32,743 bases of DNA from Acidobacteriota bacterium (lineage in GTDB: Bacteria; Acidobacteriota; Blastocatellia; UBA7656). The position numbers and the translations under genes are program-made. Under the pieces are notes generated by a model. That model was not told where the DNA came from. It saw nothing but the letters and a program-made list of their open reading frames with translations, and did not search any database. The first letter of the stretch is position 1. Each line of letters starts with the position of its first letter. Shown here in pieces: positions 1 through 8,267 of the stretch. The stretch is taken from positions 1 through 32,743 of the forward strand of contig JBBPIG010000040.1 in the NCBI GenBank assembly GCA_038040445.1, in the 5' to 3' direction.

Positions 1-1069
1 GCGTGCCGTCCGGGTCTACGAGCAGGAATTTGCAGGCGAGGTAGCCACCAACGCCAAGGTCGTAGACCACGATTCTTCCAAAGCCTAGCGAGTATCCCGG
101 CGCGGGCCAGCCCGAGATCGCATCGAAAGCGACTCGGGTATCGCGCCGCGACCAGACCCGGTTGTTGTGAGACAGAGTGAGGCTGGCGCCGATCCCGCGG
201 CCACCCAGCCCGATGATCTGGACTGCCCACTTGAAGTTGCTGCCTTCGGGAAGCACCGTTCCCATCGCAGTTGATTCGACGGCCCGGTCGCGCGGTGAGC
301 CGACAAGGTTACGCGGTTCGCTCCACAGTTCGGAATAGGCTAGATCGGTTGATGAAGACTGGGCGTAGGCGGTGGGCATCAGCTTATCGAGCAGCGAGCT
401 AAGCAGCGATCCGGCTGACGCAACGCCAGACTGGGGGCCGCCCAACGCGCCGACTATGTTTCCGCTCGCGTCCAGACGCTTCTGATCGTTGCGCCAGTCA
501 TCATCGGACTGAACCGGCCGATGATTAGGCCTGATCAGCACGGCTGCTGTCGCTGAAGCAGACCCGGTTCTGCAAATTACACGAGCGAGCCCCGGCTGAA
601 GAAACTTTGCTCGTCCAGCGTCGTCTATCTCCAACTTCTCGGGATTGGAAGACTCCCAGGTGAACTTAACGCCCTCGACGTTGCGATCAAGGAAGTCCGT
701 CGGCAAAGCAGTAAACGTCACGCCCTCATCTTCGTACCCGACAAACTTGCCGGGGTTGATCCGAACATGAGCGACCGCCGAGGCGCGATCCGCCATCGTA
801 TCGCGGCGCGGCTTGCTGCGGGATTGAGAAAAGAGTCGTCTGAGAAAGAAGGCCTCGTAGCTGTTAACACCCCATCGCACGCTGAGCGCCTGTGAGGCAA
901 AGCTGAAAATGTGTTGGGTAACGAGACCCGGACCCGGCCACAGAAGGAGGTTAAACGCGACCGCACAGCAAACGACTCTTCTTTGCAGCGCACGCCGGAA
1001 CAACGCGGCGGACCATGCCTTGATGAAGCCAACAGAGGGCAGCGGAAAGAAAGCGTGAGAGGGGCGCAT
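1..1069 (-). CDS. RHS-type surface protein, N-terminal part (cut by window edge)
   Basis: An open frame of 356 codons runs leftwards from an ATG at 1069 to the window edge with no stop. The start is supported by a strong ribosome binding site AAGGAGG (complement of 1076-1082) six bases upstream. Residues 32-55 form a hydrophobic stretch suited to a signal or membrane anchor. Residues about 98-180 look like a bacterial Ig-like (Big_2) domain: they open with VRINPGKFVGYEDEGVTFTA and include TWESSNPEKLEIDDAGRAKF. A second spacer ends in MPTAYAQ (231-237). From about residue 265 the text (GLGGRGIGASLTLSHNNRVWSR) resembles the region ahead of the YD repeats in acidobacterial RHS proteins, where LTLSHNNRVWS-like strings are common. 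The repeats themselves would lie outside the window. Reading frame and start are firm; RHS membership is recognition from memory and moderately sure. The rest of the protein is needed to know whether it is a toxin carrier. Confidence 0.72.
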   Translation of the reverse strand, partial: MRPSHAFFPLPSVGFIKAWSAALFRRALQRRVVCCAVAFNLLLWPGPGLVTQHIFSFASQALSVRWGVNSYEAFFLRRLFSQSRSKPRRDTMADRASAVAHVRINPGKFVGYEDEGVTFTALPTDFLDRNVEGVKFTWESSNPEKLEIDDAGRAKFLQPGLARVICRTGSASATAAVLIRPNHRPVQSDDDWRNDQKRLDASGNIVGALGGPQSGVASAGSLLSSLLDKLMPTAYAQSSSTDLAYSELWSEPRNLVGSPRDRAVESTAMGTVLPEGSNFKWAVQIIGLGGRGIGASLTLSHNNRVWSRRDTRVAFDAISGWPAPGYSLGFGRIVVYDLGVGGYLACKFLLVDPDGT

Positions 1070-1318
1070 GTTGAACCTCCTTGCCTCGGGCGACGCACAC
1101 TCGCCGGGAAGCCGCAGAGCGATCCCTGCTGGCTGCCGGTCGAAACGCCGAGATCATCGACAGCCAGCCTTTACCGACAACAAAGAATCATTCTGATTTG
1201 TGACTGCCTCTCGCCCAATTCGCCTATCGCCTACTTTGCATGACGCGAATCAAAGTCGGGACAATGCAATTCTCCAGAAATATCTTGCATTTGTTTAATG
1301 CCTGGCGTTTTGAGTCGC

Positions 1319-1738
1319 CTACCCGATCTTGCTCAACTTATTTTTGTACAGACGTGAAGCCATACTGTGATCGGGCGGATATTCGAAAGCGAACTCAAAA
1401 AAGCGAGTGATCGTCAGACAGGCCGCGTATATGCCCTCAGCACCATGCTCGATGGCGGCGATGATCGCCTCGATCAAGCACTGAATCGGCCGGCACCCTT
1501 CTTCGCTCTCAATTTGCTTTATGAGACGCACATTTGTTTCGCGGCGACTCTCTGTTTTGTCTTCGACGATAGCCTTGACTGCTTCGCCAATGACCAGTAA
1601 CCACATCGCCGCAGCGTGAGCCTCACCGACTCGCAGGTTGAAAACCAACTCCTGGATTTCGCTTTCAGGGAGAACAAAACCCTTCGGATATTTCTCCCTC
1701 AGCGATTTACTACTTGCACTTCTGCGTGGTTCTTTCAT
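1319..1738 (-). CDS. Small hypothetical protein
   Basis: This frame encodes 139 residues that I do not recognise. After a basic N-terminus the sequence is made of amphipathic helix-like segments with balanced charge, for example ESEIQELVFNLRVGEAHAAA and an alanine/isoleucine-rich stretch around residues 85-110. There is no signal peptide, and no clear transmembrane helix. No good ribosome binding site precedes the ATG at 1738. It lies downstream of the RHS gene's 5' end in an AT-richer stretch, so it may be a recently acquired or decaying gene. The composition looks coding, but there is no family match to confirm it. Confidence 0.42.
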   Translation of the reverse strand: MKEPRRSASSKSLREKYPKGFVLPESEIQELVFNLRVGEAHAAAMWLLVIGEAVKAIVEDKTESRRETNVRLIKQIESEEGCRPIQCLIEAIIAAIEHGAEGIYAACLTITRFFEFAFEYPPDHSMASRLYKNKLSKIG

Positions 1739-1958
1739 ACAGATGGCCGCCCTTTGCAGAGGACGTAATCAGGATAGACGAAGCCTCGAGCGCCCATGAT
1801 GCGCTCACGGTTTTGCGACGGTCATGAAGCCGTCTATGATCAGCATTGATTTCATATCGCGAAGGGCCTACTATGCGGAAAAAAAGGAGACGGAACGCAA
1901 CGCGATTAGGACCTCCTGGGCAGTCGGTCCTCGCCACGAAGCGTACCCTCTCTAGCCG

Positions 1959-2336
1959 CTAAAGGGGAAGCTTCAAACTTTGTCGCGCGCTCATGGCGCT
2001 GAGCGCGCGCCAGCTTATTCCGTCGAGCAGTTGACGACCTGCTTGAAACTCCGTTACTTCCTTCAATAGATTGTGTTCAAAGTAGCTCGTCTCAGCGATT
2101 AGTATCCCTTCATAAAAAAGACCCCTTCCAGTGAAGAATGTCTCATTCGGCAGAGCAAGATATAACACGAGCGGTGGCGGGTCAACGCAAGATGTCACAT
2201 TTGTCACGATTTGTTTGGAATCCACTAATCGGGATATTGTCGCAGCAGGCAATGCTTGCAAACACGGTATGTCTTGTCGAAAGCGGCATTCTGTAGCCCG
2301 CGTCGAATAGTTCTTATTGACTAACTGTCGTCGCAA
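1959..2336 (-). CDS. Doubtful small open frame (125 codons)
   Basis: This is a minus-strand open frame without a recognisable family, ribosome binding site or convincing codon bias. The C-terminal half (around LFYEGILIAETSYFEHNLL) could pass for a folded protein, but the N-terminal third looks like non-coding translation. It may be a gene remnant. It is listed only because nothing else explains this stretch. Confidence 0.18.
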   Translation of the reverse strand: MRRQLVNKNYSTRATECRFRQDIPCLQALPAATISRLVDSKQIVTNVTSCVDPPPLVLYLALPNETFFTGRGLFYEGILIAETSYFEHNLLKEVTEFQAGRQLLDGISWRALSAMSARQSLKLPL

Positions 2337-2485
2337 CCAATCGCGGCTGAGGTGAGGTGTGCCACCTCATCGGGCGGCACTCTACTACAGTCGCGTACTC
2401 ATTGCACCAAGAATTTCTGTTTCGGTCGTAATGTCTGAGTCAACGCCGATGAAGTCAAAGTGCAATGAGGGAGCGGGCATGGATT

Positions 2486-2515
2486 TTCGATTTTGAATCT
2501 TTCGATTTTGAATCT
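2486..2515. repeat. 15-base perfect tandem duplication
   Basis: The unit TTCGATTTTGAATCT occurs twice head to tail (2486-2500 and 2501-2515). It is AT-rich and lies in the non-coding interval ahead of bamA. It may be slippage or the remains of a low-complexity repeat; no function is implied. Confidence 0.8.
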
Positions 2516-2750
2516 TCAACTCTTCGGGCGTAGAATCCAAATCCCGGAATCCAATTCGAGAATTTCAGGTCGATGGCAAAGATCGTTCTGGTATTGTTGC
2601 GCGCTGGCAAGCTGTGGCTTGCAACGCTCAATGTTTCCTTGAGCGCCGTGCTTGACCTTGACGGCAGCGGCGGCAGCGAAGACCGATCGGGCCCGGGCTA
2701 GGTGCGATGCAAGCCGCTGCAAGTGTCCGTCACAGAACAAGCTATCTGAG

Positions 2751-2781
2751 TTGGCTTTGCTCGCTGCATTTTTGTTACAAT
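2751..2781 (+). promoter_or_regulatory. Candidate promoter for bamA operon
   Basis: TTGGCT (2751-2756) and TACAAT (2776-2781) match sigma-70 -35 and -10 boxes at 4/6 and 5/6, with a 19-base spacer that is longer than ideal. It points towards bamA, leaving a leader of about 205 bases. This is pattern matching only. Confidence 0.28.
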
Positions 2782-2841
2782 AAGCGGTCATCGCAGCGTT
2801 CTATAGTTCGGTGAGAGGCAAAACCCCGATAGTCGGAGCAA

Positions 2842-2912
2842 ATGAATCAAGCTGTAAGCGCGCCTGGTCGGTGGTTTCGCGGGGTGTCAGCCCACCGATC
2901 AAGCTGTTAGCG
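2842..2912 (+). promoter_or_regulatory. Direct repeat and possible leader mini-frame upstream of bamA
   Basis: ATCAAGCTGTAAGCG (2846-2860) and ATCAAGCTGTTAGCG (2898-2912) differ at one base and lie 52 bases apart. They overlap a 22-codon open frame (ATG 2842, TAG 2908-2910) that has a CGGAG motif just upstream. This could be a regulator binding pair or a leader peptide; neither is proved. Confidence 0.25.
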
Positions 2913-2994
2913 TTTGGAAATGCTCAAGCGACTTAAGCAGCTAAGGAAAAGATCGAACCGAACTCAGCACTTCTAGGGAGCGTGCATTTCATCT

Positions 2995-5946
2995 ATGAGC
3001 AAGCGTGTTTTTCGGGCAATCGCGGCACTCGTAGTCACAGTCCTCAGTTGGCCAATCAGTGGGCGAGTCGCCTTCTTTCAGCCGCTCGTCTCCGCAAGCC
3101 GCAATCAGAACGTAACGGTCGAGCAAGTTCTCATTCGCGGTAATCGCCGTATTCCAGAATCGACGGTCAAGATCTGGATCGGCACTCGCGAGGGCGATCC
3201 ATACAACCCGGTTCAACTCGACCGGGACGTACGAGCGCTTTACGCCCAAGGCCACTTCGAAGATGTGAAGGTCTATTCGGAAGAAGGCACCCGCGGAGGC
3301 AAGGTCATAACCTTCGAGGTCAAGGAACGCCCTCTGCTTCTCGACATTAAGTACGAAGGGCTCAAGTCCGTCCAACAGTCGACTGTGCTCGAGGAGTTTC
3401 GCAAGCGCTCGGTTGGGCTTTCGAAAGAATCGCAGTACGACGCGGTCAAAGCCAAGCGAGCAGCCGCGGTAATCAAGGAACTCCTCGCGAACGAAGGCCG
3501 CCCCGAAGCGAAGGTCGAGCCGATTGCCGAGGAGATATCCAAGACCGCAGTCGCCCTGACTTTCAAGGTCGAAGAAGGACCGCGCTTCCGCGTCGCCGCC
3601 GTGGAGTTCGAAGGCAACAAGGTTTTCTCCAGTTCCCACCTGCGAAGCCAAATGAAGCTGGTGAAGCAACTCGGCATCTTCACCACCTTCAGTTCGAAGG
3701 ACATCTATCACAAGGAGAAACTGGAAACCGATCTCGATCGGCTTCGAGTGCTGGTCTACGCGGACCAAGGCTACTTGAAGGCGCGCTTCGGTGAGCCTCG
3801 CGTCGAAGAAGTCGGCAAGGTCGGCACTTGGATCCCGCTGTTTGGTCATAAGGGACAGGGGTTGAAGATTGTCATCCCCATTGACGAGGGCCGCCAGTAC
3901 CGAGCGGGCGAGATCAAGGTCGAGGACAATACGGAATTAACCGCCGACGAAATCAAGTCGGTCATAGGATTGAAGCCCGGCGACGTGGTTAAGGGCTACA
4001 CCGTCGTGCAGAAGGGGCTCGACAACCTTAAGAAGGTCTACGGCTCTCGCGGCTACATACAGTTCAACTCCGGATTCGTGCCCGACTTCAAGGACGATCC
4101 GGCCGACATCGCCAAGGGAATCGTTGATATAACCTTCAGTGTGGAAGAAGGCAAACAGTACACGCTTCGAAGGCTCGAGTTTATAGGCAATACATTCACA
4201 CGTGACAACGTAATGCGCCGTGAGGTGCTGTTGAACGAAGGCGAGCGGTACAACGAATCGATGTGGGACTTGAGCATACTGCGGCTGAACCAGCTCGGTT
4301 ACTTCGACCAGGTAAAGAAGGAAGACGCGACGATCAACACCAACGAGAAGGAAGGCCAGGTTGACCTTACGCTAAAGGTACAGGAGAAAGGCCGCCAGCA
4401 GATCAGCTTCACCGGCGGTGTGTCGGGCATCGGCGGCTCTTACATCGGGATAAACTACTCGACCAACAATCTGCTCGGCTACGGCGAAGCGCTGTCGTTC
4501 AACGTGGCGACAGGGAACCTCCAGAAGATAGTCTCATTCGGTTTCACCGAGCCCTATATCAAGGGTCGGCCGATTAGTTTGGGGTTCAACCTCTTCTATC
4601 AGAACTATCAATTCATCGGGCAAGGCTTTGGCGCTGTAAACAATCAGAACTTTTTTGGGACCTTCGACGGCACTTCGCTGTTCACCCAGAAGACGGCCGG
4701 AGCTTCCGTCACCGCAAGCGCGCCGCTTAGCTATTTTGCCAAGCGGTTCCGAATGGGCAGGTTCATCAGGCTCGGTCTTTCTTATTCCTTCCAGACCACC
4801 GACATCGTTGACCCCGCGGTGAACAGAGACAGCGATCAGACCAACAACATCCTGGTGACATTTCGCCAAAGCGGGGTGACGCAGTCGACGATAGCCCCAT
4901 CCATCTCGTACAACACGCTGAACTCCTCGTTGGATCCTACCAGGGGTACTTCCATAACGTTGGTGGCGGCTCTTACGGGCGGACCTCTCGGCGGCAAGGT
5001 GAACACCATCGCGCCCACCTTCGAGTACAAGTATTTCCGGCCGTTGTTCGCGGGCCGCGAAGCGCGCGCGCGAATCGAGGCGGGGAAGCCCACTCGCACT
5101 TTCGGTGTGCGCGTCTTGTTCGCACACATAGGCTCGTTCGGCACGCCGTTCCAATCGAACTCGCTGTCGTTCGTAGGGGGCACGCCGCTGTTCTCACGCT
5201 TCTTCCTCGGCGGCGAGCAAGACATACGAGGCTATAACATTCGGGGCATCGCACCTACTGCCCCGGTTCAAACGACGGTCACCACTCGCAACATACAAGC
5301 GGTCGATGGCTTCACTGGCCAGCGCCTCAAGGTGAAGAGGCCGGCGCAGTCAAACGGGAACTCCATCGCGCCCGGTGTGTTGGAACAATTTATCTTTGAA
5401 AACCGGGTCGACAACTCGGTGCCTAACTTTCCCGCTTTCATCGGCGGAGACACACAAATGCTGATCAACGTCGAGTATCGCATACCGATAATCGGCCCGC
5501 TTCAGTTCGCGCCCTTCTTCGATATAGGCTCGGCGTTCAACCTCCGGAATCTGTCGGATCAATTCGAGCGATCAGAGTTCCTACCCGCTCAGACGCTGGC
5601 TCTGGAAACCTTAAATCCGCGGGGCGAGATAGCAACACAGCGCCAGATTAGAAGGGCGACGCCGCCAGAGAGCCAGGGCGGATTGCCCCCGGGCTTCAGA
5701 ACTGTGTTTATCCAGGGTGACAAGCAAGTGTCGAGGAATGTTCAGCTCTCCAACTCCGCGCACGGTATCTTTGACAACTACCGCTACAGCATGGGCGGCG
5801 AATTGCGCGTGCAGGTACCTGTCATCAATGTGCCATTCCGTTTGATATTCGCCTGGAACCCAAATGCCAGAACGGCGACGGAAGTTAATCCGTTTTTCTT
5901 CGAGCAGAAACGGGCGATCCGCTTTTCGGTTGGGCGGACGTTCTAG
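2995..5946 (+). CDS. bamA: Outer membrane assembly factor BamA (Omp85)
   Basis: BamA is the outer-membrane core of the BAM machine, which folds and inserts beta-barrel proteins. The 983-residue product starts with a hydrophobic signal segment (about 5-35). Five POTRA repeats follow between about 40 and 472; the first begins with VEQVLIRGNRRIPESTV. The rest is a C-terminal 16-strand Omp85 barrel. The barrel carries the conserved loop-6 motif (V/I)RG(F/Y) as I744-R745-G746-Y747 within GGEQDIRGYN, and the chain ends in phenylalanine (VGRTF), the usual barrel-terminal signal. It is longer than the roughly 810 residues of E. coli BamA, with extra length in barrel loops. The ATG has only a distant GGGAG (2976-2980). 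Two OmpH/Skp genes follow, matching the classical bamA-skp order. Confidence 0.96.
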   Translation: MSKRVFRAIAALVVTVLSWPISGRVAFFQPLVSASRNQNVTVEQVLIRGNRRIPESTVKIWIGTREGDPYNPVQLDRDVRALYAQGHFEDVKVYSEEGTRGGKVITFEVKERPLLLDIKYEGLKSVQQSTVLEEFRKRSVGLSKESQYDAVKAKRAAAVIKELLANEGRPEAKVEPIAEEISKTAVALTFKVEEGPRFRVAAVEFEGNKVFSSSHLRSQMKLVKQLGIFTTFSSKDIYHKEKLETDLDRLRVLVYADQGYLKARFGEPRVEEVGKVGTWIPLFGHKGQGLKIVIPIDEGRQYRAGEIKVEDNTELTADEIKSVIGLKPGDVVKGYTVVQKGLDNLKKVYGSRGYIQFNSGFVPDFKDDPADIAKGIVDITFSVEEGKQYTLRRLEFIGNTFTRDNVMRREVLLNEGERYNESMWDLSILRLNQLGYFDQVKKEDATINTNEKEGQVDLTLKVQEKGRQQISFTGGVSGIGGSYIGINYSTNNLLGYGEALSFNVATGNLQKIVSFGFTEPYIKGRPISLGFNLFYQNYQFIGQGFGAVNNQNFFGTFDGTSLFTQKTAGASVTASAPLSYFAKRFRMGRFIRLGLSYSFQTTDIVDPAVNRDSDQTNNILVTFRQSGVTQSTIAPSISYNTLNSSLDPTRGTSITLVAALTGGPLGGKVNTIAPTFEYKYFRPLFAGREARARIEAGKPTRTFGVRVLFAHIGSFGTPFQSNSLSFVGGTPLFSRFFLGGEQDIRGYNIRGIAPTAPVQTTVTTRNIQAVDGFTGQRLKVKRPAQSNGNSIAPGVLEQFIFENRVDNSVPNFPAFIGGDTQMLINVEYRIPIIGPLQFAPFFDIGSAFNLRNLSDQFERSEFLPAQTLALETLNPRGEIATQRQIRRATPPESQGGLPPGFRTVFIQGDKQVSRNVQLSNSAHGIFDNYRYSMGGELRVQVPVINVPFRLIFAWNPNARTATEVNPFFFEQKRAIRFSVGRTF

Positions 5947-6071
5947 GCCCCGATATATTGTCGGTTGCCGCTTCTAAACACGAAAGCGGTGCTGCTATAA
6001 TCAGGTTTTTGCAAACAGCCGCTGGCGCGTGCCGTCGGCGCGGCTCAACTAAAAAGAGGACAGGAGCATCT

Positions 6072-6689
6072 ATGGTCAAGATTAAGCTAGCTGCTTTTGC
6101 AGCGCCGATGCTGTTGGCATTGACGGCAAGCGTTTCGGCCCAGCAGGCGATGCAGGCAGGAGTCGGCGCCGCGCTGCCTGACGGCAAAATTGCTGTCGTC
6201 AACACCCAGGCGTTCCCCGGCGGGATCGGCGAGTTAAAACAGAAATATGATCAGGTTGATAAACAATTCCAACCTCGGTATCAGCAACTCCAGACGGTCG
6301 AGAATCAACTGAAGCAGATGGAGAGCGACATCCAGACGAAGTGTCCTCAGTTGACCGCGGACAAGTGCCAGGAGTTACAAAACAACTACGCCGAGCTGAA
6401 GAGGAAGGGCCAGCGCGATTACGAAGACCTCAAGGCTGAATACGAAAAGGCGGTTGAGACGGCAACCAAGCCTGTTCGCGACAAGCTATATCAATTCCTG
6501 AATAACTACGCGACCCAACGCCAAATCATCCTGGTGATCAACCTTGCTGGCGCCGCTCAAAGCGGAACGCTTGCTTACTGGAACCCGGGCGCCGACATCA
6601 CCGAAGACTTTATCGCCGAATACAACAAGGTGAATCCAGTCCCGGGCGCGGCTCCTGCCACGCAGCCCGCCAAGCCTGCGAAACCCTGA
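6072..6689 (+). CDS. ompH: OmpH/Skp-family periplasmic chaperone, copy 1
   Basis: Skp-family proteins are periplasmic trimeric chaperones that hold unfolded outer-membrane proteins on their way to BamA. The ATG at 6072 is chosen over upstream in-frame starts because AGGAG lies just upstream (6061-6065) and the protein then begins with a textbook signal peptide cut after SVSA (about residue 22). The mature part opens with the family's first strand (KIAVVNTQAF). A long charged coiled-coil hairpin follows (about 60-140), then a closing strand (IILVINLA). A Pro/Ala/Lys-rich tail ends the protein. At 205 residues it is slightly longer than E. coli Skp (161). It lies 125 bases after bamA and 24 bases before a second copy of exactly the same length. 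Confidence 0.9.
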   Translation: MVKIKLAAFAAPMLLALTASVSAQQAMQAGVGAALPDGKIAVVNTQAFPGGIGELKQKYDQVDKQFQPRYQQLQTVENQLKQMESDIQTKCPQLTADKCQELQNNYAELKRKGQRDYEDLKAEYEKAVETATKPVRDKLYQFLNNYATQRQIILVINLAGAAQSGTLAYWNPGADITEDFIAEYNKVNPVPGAAPATQPAKPAKP

Positions 6690-6713
6690 TTGTTGCGACC
6701 CACGGAGTCACTT

Positions 6714-7331
6714 ATGAAATCATACAAGTTTGCACTCGCCGCGCTCGCGTTACAGTTGGTTGGTGTTTCAGCTCTTGCCCAGCAGCCGGGCGCCGGCGCT
6801 CCGCAGAAACCAGCAGCGCCGCTTTTGCTTCCCAAGGGTAAGGTAGCGGTTGTAAACACCGCCGCGTTTCAGGAGCAGGTTCAAGAGTTCAAGCAAAAAA
6901 TAGAGGCCCTCAACCGGCAGTTCGAGCCGCGCGTGAAAGAGGTCCAGGGACTGGCGGACAAGATCAACGCACTCGAGACGACGCTAAAGTCACAAAGCGG
7001 CGTTCTCACCCCGGCAAGAGTCGCCGAGATGACGGAAAGCCTCGGCACCATGAAGCGCGACTATCAGCGCAAGTCCGAAGACCTGCAGGCTGACGCAGGC
7101 CGGTTGCGCGACAAAGCATTCGAGCCGATCACAGGGAAGCTGAGCAAGTTCGCTGAGGACTATACGGCGAAGCGCGGAGTCGTGATGTTGATCGATCTTG
7201 CAAATGGAGTTCAGTCGGGCACCCTGCTCTGGTTCGACCCGCGATCAGATGTAACTCAAGACTTCATCAACGAGTACAACAAGGCCAACCCGGTGACAAC
7301 GATTGCTCCAAAACCCGCCGCGAAACCATAA
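6714..7331 (+). CDS. ompH: OmpH/Skp-family periplasmic chaperone, copy 2
   Basis: A second Skp-like protein of 205 residues, starting at ATG 6714 behind a CGGAG site (6703-6707). The signal peptide ends near SALAQQ. The same architecture as copy 1 follows: first strand KVAVVNTAAF, long coiled-coil hairpin, closing strand VVMLIDLANG, and a proline-rich tail. Both copies share a C-terminal block reading roughly QSGTL(A/L)(Y/W), then D(I/V)T(E/Q)DFI(A/N)EYNK, which shows tandem duplication followed by divergence. The two could form homo- or heterotrimers. The gene ends the bamA operon and is followed by a hairpin-rich terminator or repeat. Confidence 0.9.
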   Translation: MKSYKFALAALALQLVGVSALAQQPGAGAPQKPAAPLLLPKGKVAVVNTAAFQEQVQEFKQKIEALNRQFEPRVKEVQGLADKINALETTLKSQSGVLTPARVAEMTESLGTMKRDYQRKSEDLQADAGRLRDKAFEPITGKLSKFAEDYTAKRGVVMLIDLANGVQSGTLLWFDPRSDVTQDFINEYNKANPVTTIAPKPAAKP

Positions 7332-7333
7332 AG

Positions 7334-7397
7334 AAAGGCAAAAGTGAGAAGAGGCAGTTTTCTTCACTTTCGCCTTTTTCCTTTTTACTTTTGCCTT
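7334..7397. terminator. Palindromic terminator/repeat between converging genes
   Basis: AAAGGCAAAAGTGA (from 7334) can pair with TCACTTTCGCCTT (7364-7376, one mismatch), followed by a T-rich run, or with a second copy ACTTTTGCCTT at 7387-7397 (perfect over 11 bases). It fills the gap between the stop of the second ompH gene and the stop of the converging DUF4388 gene. Pyrimidine runs on one strand and purine runs on the other suit a terminator, chiefly for the bamA operon. The AAGGCAAAAGT unit also resembles a dispersed repeat. Confidence 0.6.
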
Positions 7398-7401
7398 GTT
7401 G

Positions 7402-8103
7402 CTACTGCAGCGTGTCGAGCTTGCCAAGCCCGTAATCCTCTTCGTCCTTTACTCGGAGCATGTCAAGGATCAGCGCCGTATTGCTTGTGGTTTGAATCGT
7501 TCGGTCGTATGCCTCGCTCGTCTTCTCAAACTCGAAAGTCCCGTCCCCCGCGCCGGCAAACAAGCTGAGCGCCTTCCTCCCAAAATCAATTCCTGACTTT
7601 GCCCCAACGACCAGGCCTTCGTCAAAATGTATCTCGCCACACACCGCCGTCGACGTCACCTGTAGGACTCCCGACAGCCGGCTATTCTCGATGATCTGAA
7701 TGATGTCGAAGAGATTCACATCGGCAAGATTCCCGGACAGGATCTTCTGCGAGCGTTTCGGAGGAGGCGTCTCGGTTAGGCGAACATCGCGCAATTGTCC
7801 GGTGACCGAGACTCTCGGATCAAGTCGCTTGGCCTCCAGCAGCCTTTCGTTCGCGCTTTCGACATCGCCTGCCGATATGTGAAGACTCGCGAGCGCCATG
7901 CAGTGTTGTGCAGCCTGATCCCGGCGGCCCGCGTCAATCAGGATCTCGCGGAGCTTCTCACGCAATCCAATGTGCCGCGGCGCGCTGTCAATCGCGCGCT
8001 CAAGCGTCTCAATCGCACGATTCACCATTCGATACTTCGCCAGCAAATCGGCGTCTATGATCGCGCTCTCTGGATCAGCCTCATTCGGATTGTTTTTAGC
8101 CAT
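7402..8103 (-). CDS. DUF4388 (PATAN-like) protein with TPR-like N-terminus
   Basis: The 233-residue product starts at ATG 8103 (MAKNNPNEADPES); a frame extension upstream to 8262 looks non-coding. The first half is TPR-like: repeated helices with AIETLERAIDSAPRHIGLREKLREILIDAGRRDQA and a second unit of the same size. The second half begins SGNLADVNLFDIIQIIENSRLSGVLQV and continues GEIHFDEGLVVGAKSG, which is the DUF4388/PATAN pattern. That domain occurs in two-component and gliding-related proteins of Acidobacteria, Deltaproteobacteria and Deinococcus. It probably acts as a cytoplasmic adaptor in signalling. It lies 164 bases downstream of lpxI on the same strand, and nothing ties it to lipid A. 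The exact role is unknown. Confidence 0.8.
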   Translation of the reverse strand: MAKNNPNEADPESAIIDADLLAKYRMVNRAIETLERAIDSAPRHIGLREKLREILIDAGRRDQAAQHCMALASLHISAGDVESANERLLEAKRLDPRVSVTGQLRDVRLTETPPPKRSQKILSGNLADVNLFDIIQIIENSRLSGVLQVTSTAVCGEIHFDEGLVVGAKSGIDFGRKALSLFAGAGDGTFEFEKTSEAYDRTIQTTSNTALILDMLRVKDEEDYGLGKLDTLQ

Positions 8104-8267
8104 TGTCATCCCGATGCTCGTTCTCAATGCGGGGGTTGGCACCAGTCTAACATAGGCGGTCAAGCGCCAACATAGTCTTGTCAGAGAAGCATCGGTGGCC
8201 GGCTTTTGTGTCTTCGGGCCGGCGCTTATCGGCAGGGGCCACGCTCTTAACGGCTCTTGCAAGCCCG

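Larger units (their letters stand above)
2337..2994. other. Gene-poor interval upstream of bamA
   Basis: About 650 bases without a supported gene. It holds a short hairpin (TGAGGTG, 3-base loop, CACCTCA at 2353-2369), a 15-base tandem duplication (2486-2515), a candidate promoter (2751-2781), and a pair of near-identical 15-mers (2846-2860 and 2898-2912) overlapping a possible 22-codon leader frame (2842-2910). A 91-codon minus-strand open frame at 2516-2791 looks like non-coding translation. Confidence 0.5.

Noticed and set aside
718-1098. 126-codon minus-strand frame starting close to the RHS gene start
   Set aside because: It is in a different frame from the 356-codon frame that runs to the edge; its composition is shadow-like and the AAGGAGG spacing fits the other ATG.
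911-1243. 110-codon plus-strand frame near the left edge
   Set aside because: It overlaps antisense to the start of the RHS-like gene, whose AAGGAGG site and domains are more convincing.
2989-3849. 286-codon antisense open frame inside bamA
   Set aside because: It is a shadow of a long GC-rich gene. The opposite strand has clear POTRA domains, and the antisense product has no recognisable domain or ribosome binding site.
4534-5154. 206-codon antisense open frame in the bamA barrel region
   Set aside because: Same reason: composition mirrors the barrel gene and it contains no motif.
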